Positions 61,461 through 64,000 of a stretch of DNA of 64,000 nt are shown in pieces. Under the pieces are notes generated by a model. That model ran no database searches and was not told the DNA's origin. It saw only the letters and a program-made list of their open reading frames with translations. Position 1 is the first letter of the stretch; every line of letters begins with the position of its first letter. This stretch comes from Chloroflexota bacterium (GTDB taxonomy: Bacteria > Chloroflexota > Dehalococcoidia > JACQUA01), in NCBI GenBank assembly GCA_016210565.1, contig JACQUA010000334.1, positions 19,232 to 83,231 of the forward strand. Direction: 5' to 3'. A program made the translations under genes and the position numbers.

Positions 61461-63122
61461 ATGCCCAGCAGAACCAGGCGCGAATGGTCTAAAAACACCC
61501 TGGGTCCCGCCGTGCAAAGATCTCCGGAGCGCCAGCCGGGCTTCGCCACGTCTTCCGGGACGAAAGTAGAACCGCTCTATACCCCCGAAGACCTGACGGA
61601 ATTCGACTACGGCGCCGCGCTGGGATTTCCCGGAGAGCCCCCCTTCACCCGCGGCATCCAGCCCGGTATGTACCGCTCGCGGCTGTGGACCATGCGGCAG
61701 TATTCCGGTTTCGCCTCAGCGGAAGAGACCAACCGGCGTTTTCAGTTCCTCCTCCGTGAAGGCCAGACCGGTCTCAGCATCGCCTTCGACCTGCCGACAC
61801 AAATAGGCTACGATTCTGACGATCCCCTGGCGCAGGGGGAGGTGGGCAAAGTGGGCGTGCCGGTCAACAGCCTCGAAGACATGGAAATCCTGTTTCGCGG
61901 CATCCCCCTGGACCGGGTCAGCGCCTCCATGACCATAAACTCCACCGCTCCTATCCTCCTGGCGATGCATGTCGCCATCGCCCGGAAGCAGGGCGCGCCC
62001 CTTGCCAGCCTGGAAGGCACCATTCAGAACGACATCCTGAAAGAGTACATCGCCCGCGGCACCTACATCTTCCCACCCCGGCCGTCCCTGAGGCTGACCA
62101 CGGATATCTTCAAGTTCTGCGGCGAAAACCTGCCCCGGTGGAACACCATCAGCGTCAGCGGCTACCACATGAGAGAGGCCGGCGCCACCGCCGCCCAAGA
62201 GCTAGGCTTCACCCTGGCAGACGGCATTGCCTACGTGGAGGCCGCGGCGAGCGCCGGGCTAGACGTGGACGCTTTCGCCGGCAGGCTTTCCTTCTTCTTC
62301 GGCTGTCACAACAACTTCTTCGAGGAAATAGCCAAGTTCCGCGCCGCCCGCAGGCTCTGGGCGGAAATCATGAAAGTACGTTTCGGCGCCAGCGACCCCC
62401 GGTCCTGGATGTTACGTTTTCATACCCAGACCTGCGGCTCGACCCTCACCGCGCAGCAGCCGCAGAACAACATCGTCCGGACCTCCCTCCAGGCGCTGGC
62501 CGCGGTCCTGGGAGGAACGCAATCGCTGCACACCAACTCGTGGGATGAGGCCTACGCCCCTCCCACTGAAGGTGCCGTCACCACCGCCCTGAGAACGCAG
62601 CAGATCATCGCCTGGGAAAGCGGCGCGGCCGACACCGTGGACCCGATGGGCGGTTCGTACTACCTGGAGCATCTGACCGGCAGCCTGGAAAAAGAGGCCC
62701 GCCGGTACATCGAGGAAATCGACGGGATGGGCGGGGCGCTGGCCGCCATCGAAAAGGGCTACCAGCAGCGCCGTATCCAGGAAAGCGCCTACAGCTATCA
62801 GATGGAGATTGAAAGGCGTCGGCAGACCGTGGTCGGGGTCAACAAATACGCCTCTGCCCAGCCCGAAATAACCGGCCTGCTGAAGGTCGATCCCGCCGCC
62901 GCCGGGAAGCACGCCGACAGCCTGGCCCGGCTCAGGCAGGAAAGGGACAACGCCAGGGTCCAGGCCGTCCTGCGGCAACTGGAAACGGTCGCCTCCGGCG
63001 CGGGAAACACCATGCCCGCCATTCTGTCGTGCGTGGAGTCCTATGCCACCCTGGGTGAAATCTGCGGCGTGTTGCGCCGCGTCTTCGGCGAGCAACAAAC
63101 GAGTCTCGAGTCAAGAGTCTAG
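61461..63122 (+). CDS. Methylmalonyl-CoA mutase, large (catalytic) subunit without B12 domain
   Basis: 553 residues, the length of the separate alpha subunit. Blocks: [12 protein letters not shown], then [32 protein letters not shown] (CoA channel and radical site), [49 protein letters not shown] and [10 protein letters not shown]. The DXHXXG cobalamin-binding domain is absent, so the small subunit must be encoded elsewhere. The enzyme interconverts methylmalonyl- and succinyl-CoA. The epimerase gene follows after 279 bases. The family also includes isobutyryl- and ethylmalonyl-CoA mutases, which cannot be fully excluded. Confidence 0.92.
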   Translation: MPSRTRREWSKNTLGPAVQRSPERQPGFATSSGTKVEPLYTPEDLTEFDYGAALGFPGEPPFTRGIQPGMYRSRLWTMRQYSGFASAEETNRRFQFLLREGQTGLSIAFDLPTQIGYDSDDPLAQGEVGKVGVPVNSLEDMEILFRGIPLDRVSASMTINSTAPILLAMHVAIARKQGAPLASLEGTIQNDILKEYIARGTYIFPPRPSLRLTTDIFKFCGENLPRWNTISVSGYHMREAGATAAQELGFTLADGIAYVEAAASAGLDVDAFAGRLSFFFGCHNNFFEEIAKFRAARRLWAEIMKVRFGASDPRSWMLRFHTQTCGSTLTAQQPQNNIVRTSLQALAAVLGGTQSLHTNSWDEAYAPPTEGAVTTALRTQQIIAWESGAADTVDPMGGSYYLEHLTGSLEKEARRYIEEIDGMGGALAAIEKGYQQRRIQESAYSYQMEIERRRQTVVGVNKYASAQPEITGLLKVDPAAAGKHADSLARLRQERDNARVQAVLRQLETVASGAGNTMPAILSCVESYATLGEICGVLRRVFGEQQTSLESRV

Positions 63123-63150
63123 AGTCCTCAGTCTGGAGTCAGCAATGCCC

Positions 63151-63283
63151 TGTCATTGCGAGCGAAGCGAAGCAATCCCCCGGAACGTCAGGCAAGCAGT
63201 GAGAGTCCGCCTCGGATCGGGATGGCTCGACCGGCCGCGGGATTGCTTCGCCGTTCCGATTTCATCGGGACTCCTCGCAATGA
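63151..63283. repeat. TGTCATTGCGAGCG inverted-repeat element, copy 2
   Basis: Starts TGTCATTGCGAGCGAAGCG and ends in CTCCTCGCAATGA. Longer than the copy at 45173 by about 55 bases. A CTTTGTGTGAAAACGCG fragment resembling MITE copy A follows at about 63331-63348. It fills the gap between mutase and epimerase genes. Confidence 0.68.
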
Positions 63284-63401
63284 AGGTCGGCACGCACTTT
63301 CGCAGCGTCCTTCGTGTCTTTGCGCTATGCCTTTGTGTGAAAACGCGCTTCTGGATTCTGGATTCTGACTTCTCGATTCTATTATTCGAAAAGGAGACAC
63401 C

Positions 63402-63800
63402 ATGATCAAAGGCATCTACCACATCGCCATCGCCGTCAAGAGCATCGAAGAGACCATGGAGATTTACTCCAGGGCCTTCGGCTTCCCCAAGGTCCCGATA
63501 CTGACGGTCGCCGACCAGGGCGTCAAGTCGGCCATGATCCCCGTGGGCAACAACTCCAACATCGAGCTTATCGAGCCCCTGGATGCCTCCAGCGGCGTCG
63601 CCAAATTCATCGAGGCCAAAGGGGAGGGCATCCACCACGTTTCCTTCGAAACGGACAGTGTGGACAATGAACTCAACGCTGTGGCCGGCAAAGGCCTGGC
63701 CCTGATCGACAAGAAGGCCCGCAAAGGCACCACCGGCCTGATCGGTTTCATCCACCCCAAATCGACTAAGGGCGTCCTCATCGAGCTGGCCCAGCAATAG
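63402..63800 (+). CDS. mce: Methylmalonyl-CoA epimerase (VOC fold)
   Basis: 132 residues, normal for the enzyme. AAGGAG six bases before the ATG. IYHIAIAVKSIEETMEIYS opens the first betaalphabetabetabeta module with a metal His, and GIHHVSFETDSVDNELN opens the second. A C-terminal VLIELAQ supplies the metal Glu. It epimerises (S)- and (R)-methylmalonyl-CoA, linking propionyl-CoA carboxylation to the mutase just upstream. Other VOC proteins share the fold, but the neighbour makes this call firm. Confidence 0.92.
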   Translation: MIKGIYHIAIAVKSIEETMEIYSRAFGFPKVPILTVADQGVKSAMIPVGNNSNIELIEPLDASSGVAKFIEAKGEGIHHVSFETDSVDNELNAVAGKGLALIDKKARKGTTGLIGFIHPKSTKGVLIELAQQ

Positions 63801-63810
63801 CAATGTCATT

Positions 63811-64000
63811 CTGAGCGAAGACGAGCGCAAGCGAGTCGGAGTCGAAGAATCCTTCGCTCCACTCAGGACACCTTCCTTCAGAGGGGCGGCGTCGAAAGAC
63901 CCTTCGACAGGCTCAGGGTGACAGCGCTGAGCGAAGTCGAGCGCAAGCGAGTCGGAGTCGAAGAATCATTCGCTCCACTCAGGACACCTTCCTTCAGAGG
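63811..64000. repeat. Two 74-base direct repeats at the window's right end
   Basis: Units at 63811-63884 and 63927-64000 are nearly identical, each starting CTGAGCGAAG and ending CCTTCCTTCAGAGG. They are separated by 42 bases containing CCCTTCGACAGGCTCAGGGT. The motif GGTCGAAGGGTC near 51272 and GTAGTCGAAGAATCC near 33829 are fragments of the same family. The second unit ends exactly at the window edge, so the array may continue. Confidence 0.8.

Overview
The window looks like a chromosome segment from an uncultured, GC-rich bacterium. Gene content (tandem lipoprotein solute-binding proteins, MmgE/PrpD paralogs, class III CoA-transferases, tungsten/molybdenum aldehyde oxidoreductases, split methylmalonyl-CoA mutase) and many short palindromic dispersed repeats would fit the Chloroflexota, perhaps a Dehalococcoidia-like lineage. 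That placement is inferred from gene content, not from a marker-gene tree. No rRNA, tRNA or CRISPR array was seen.

Layout. 1-4112 (minus): an overlapping operon of a two-ring Cdc48/VAT-type AAA+ ATPase, a membrane-anchored GrpE-like protein and an Hsp70 that runs off the left edge. 4563-10090 (minus): an array of four intact ABC-type solute-binding lipoproteins plus a decayed fifth. 10366-14293 (plus): a four-gene, defence-like island (unknown protein, QatC/QueC-like PP-loop enzyme, XRE-HTH/ImmA-IrrE peptidase, PIN-like protein) behind a near-leaderless promoter with a palindromic operator. 14403-16635 (minus): a conserved hypothetical gene and nicotinate phosphoribosyltransferase. 16809-18350: broken genes and a toxin-antitoxin pair whose PIN toxin is frameshifted. 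18781-23133: a large alpha-2-macroglobulin-like lipoprotein.

23460-46425 is almost entirely minus-strand catabolic genes: six solute-binding proteins, five MmgE/PrpD proteins, an aldehyde ferredoxin oxidoreductase, a bicupin, an isochorismatase-like hydrolase, two class III CoA-transferases and a crotonase. The arrangement suggests uptake of organic acids or related compounds followed by CoA activation and hydration/dehydration, but no transporter permease or ATPase gene is present. 46765-51032 holds a CRP/FNR-type regulator fused to a transposase N-terminus, a flavin reductase-like protein, another solute-binding protein bracketed by inverted MITE copies, and a GYD-domain protein.

51559-57012 (plus) is an FAD oxidoreductase, aldehyde ferredoxin oxidoreductase, FAD oxidoreductase cluster. 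It is followed by a HicA-like relic, a surface protein with two cohesin-like domains, ruvB-queH (minus), and methylmalonyl-CoA mutase large subunit with methylmalonyl-CoA epimerase (plus). The dominant themes are recent paralogous expansion of solute-binding proteins and MmgE/PrpD enzymes, gene decay, and invasion by small palindromic repeats. Some repeats have entered coding sequence.
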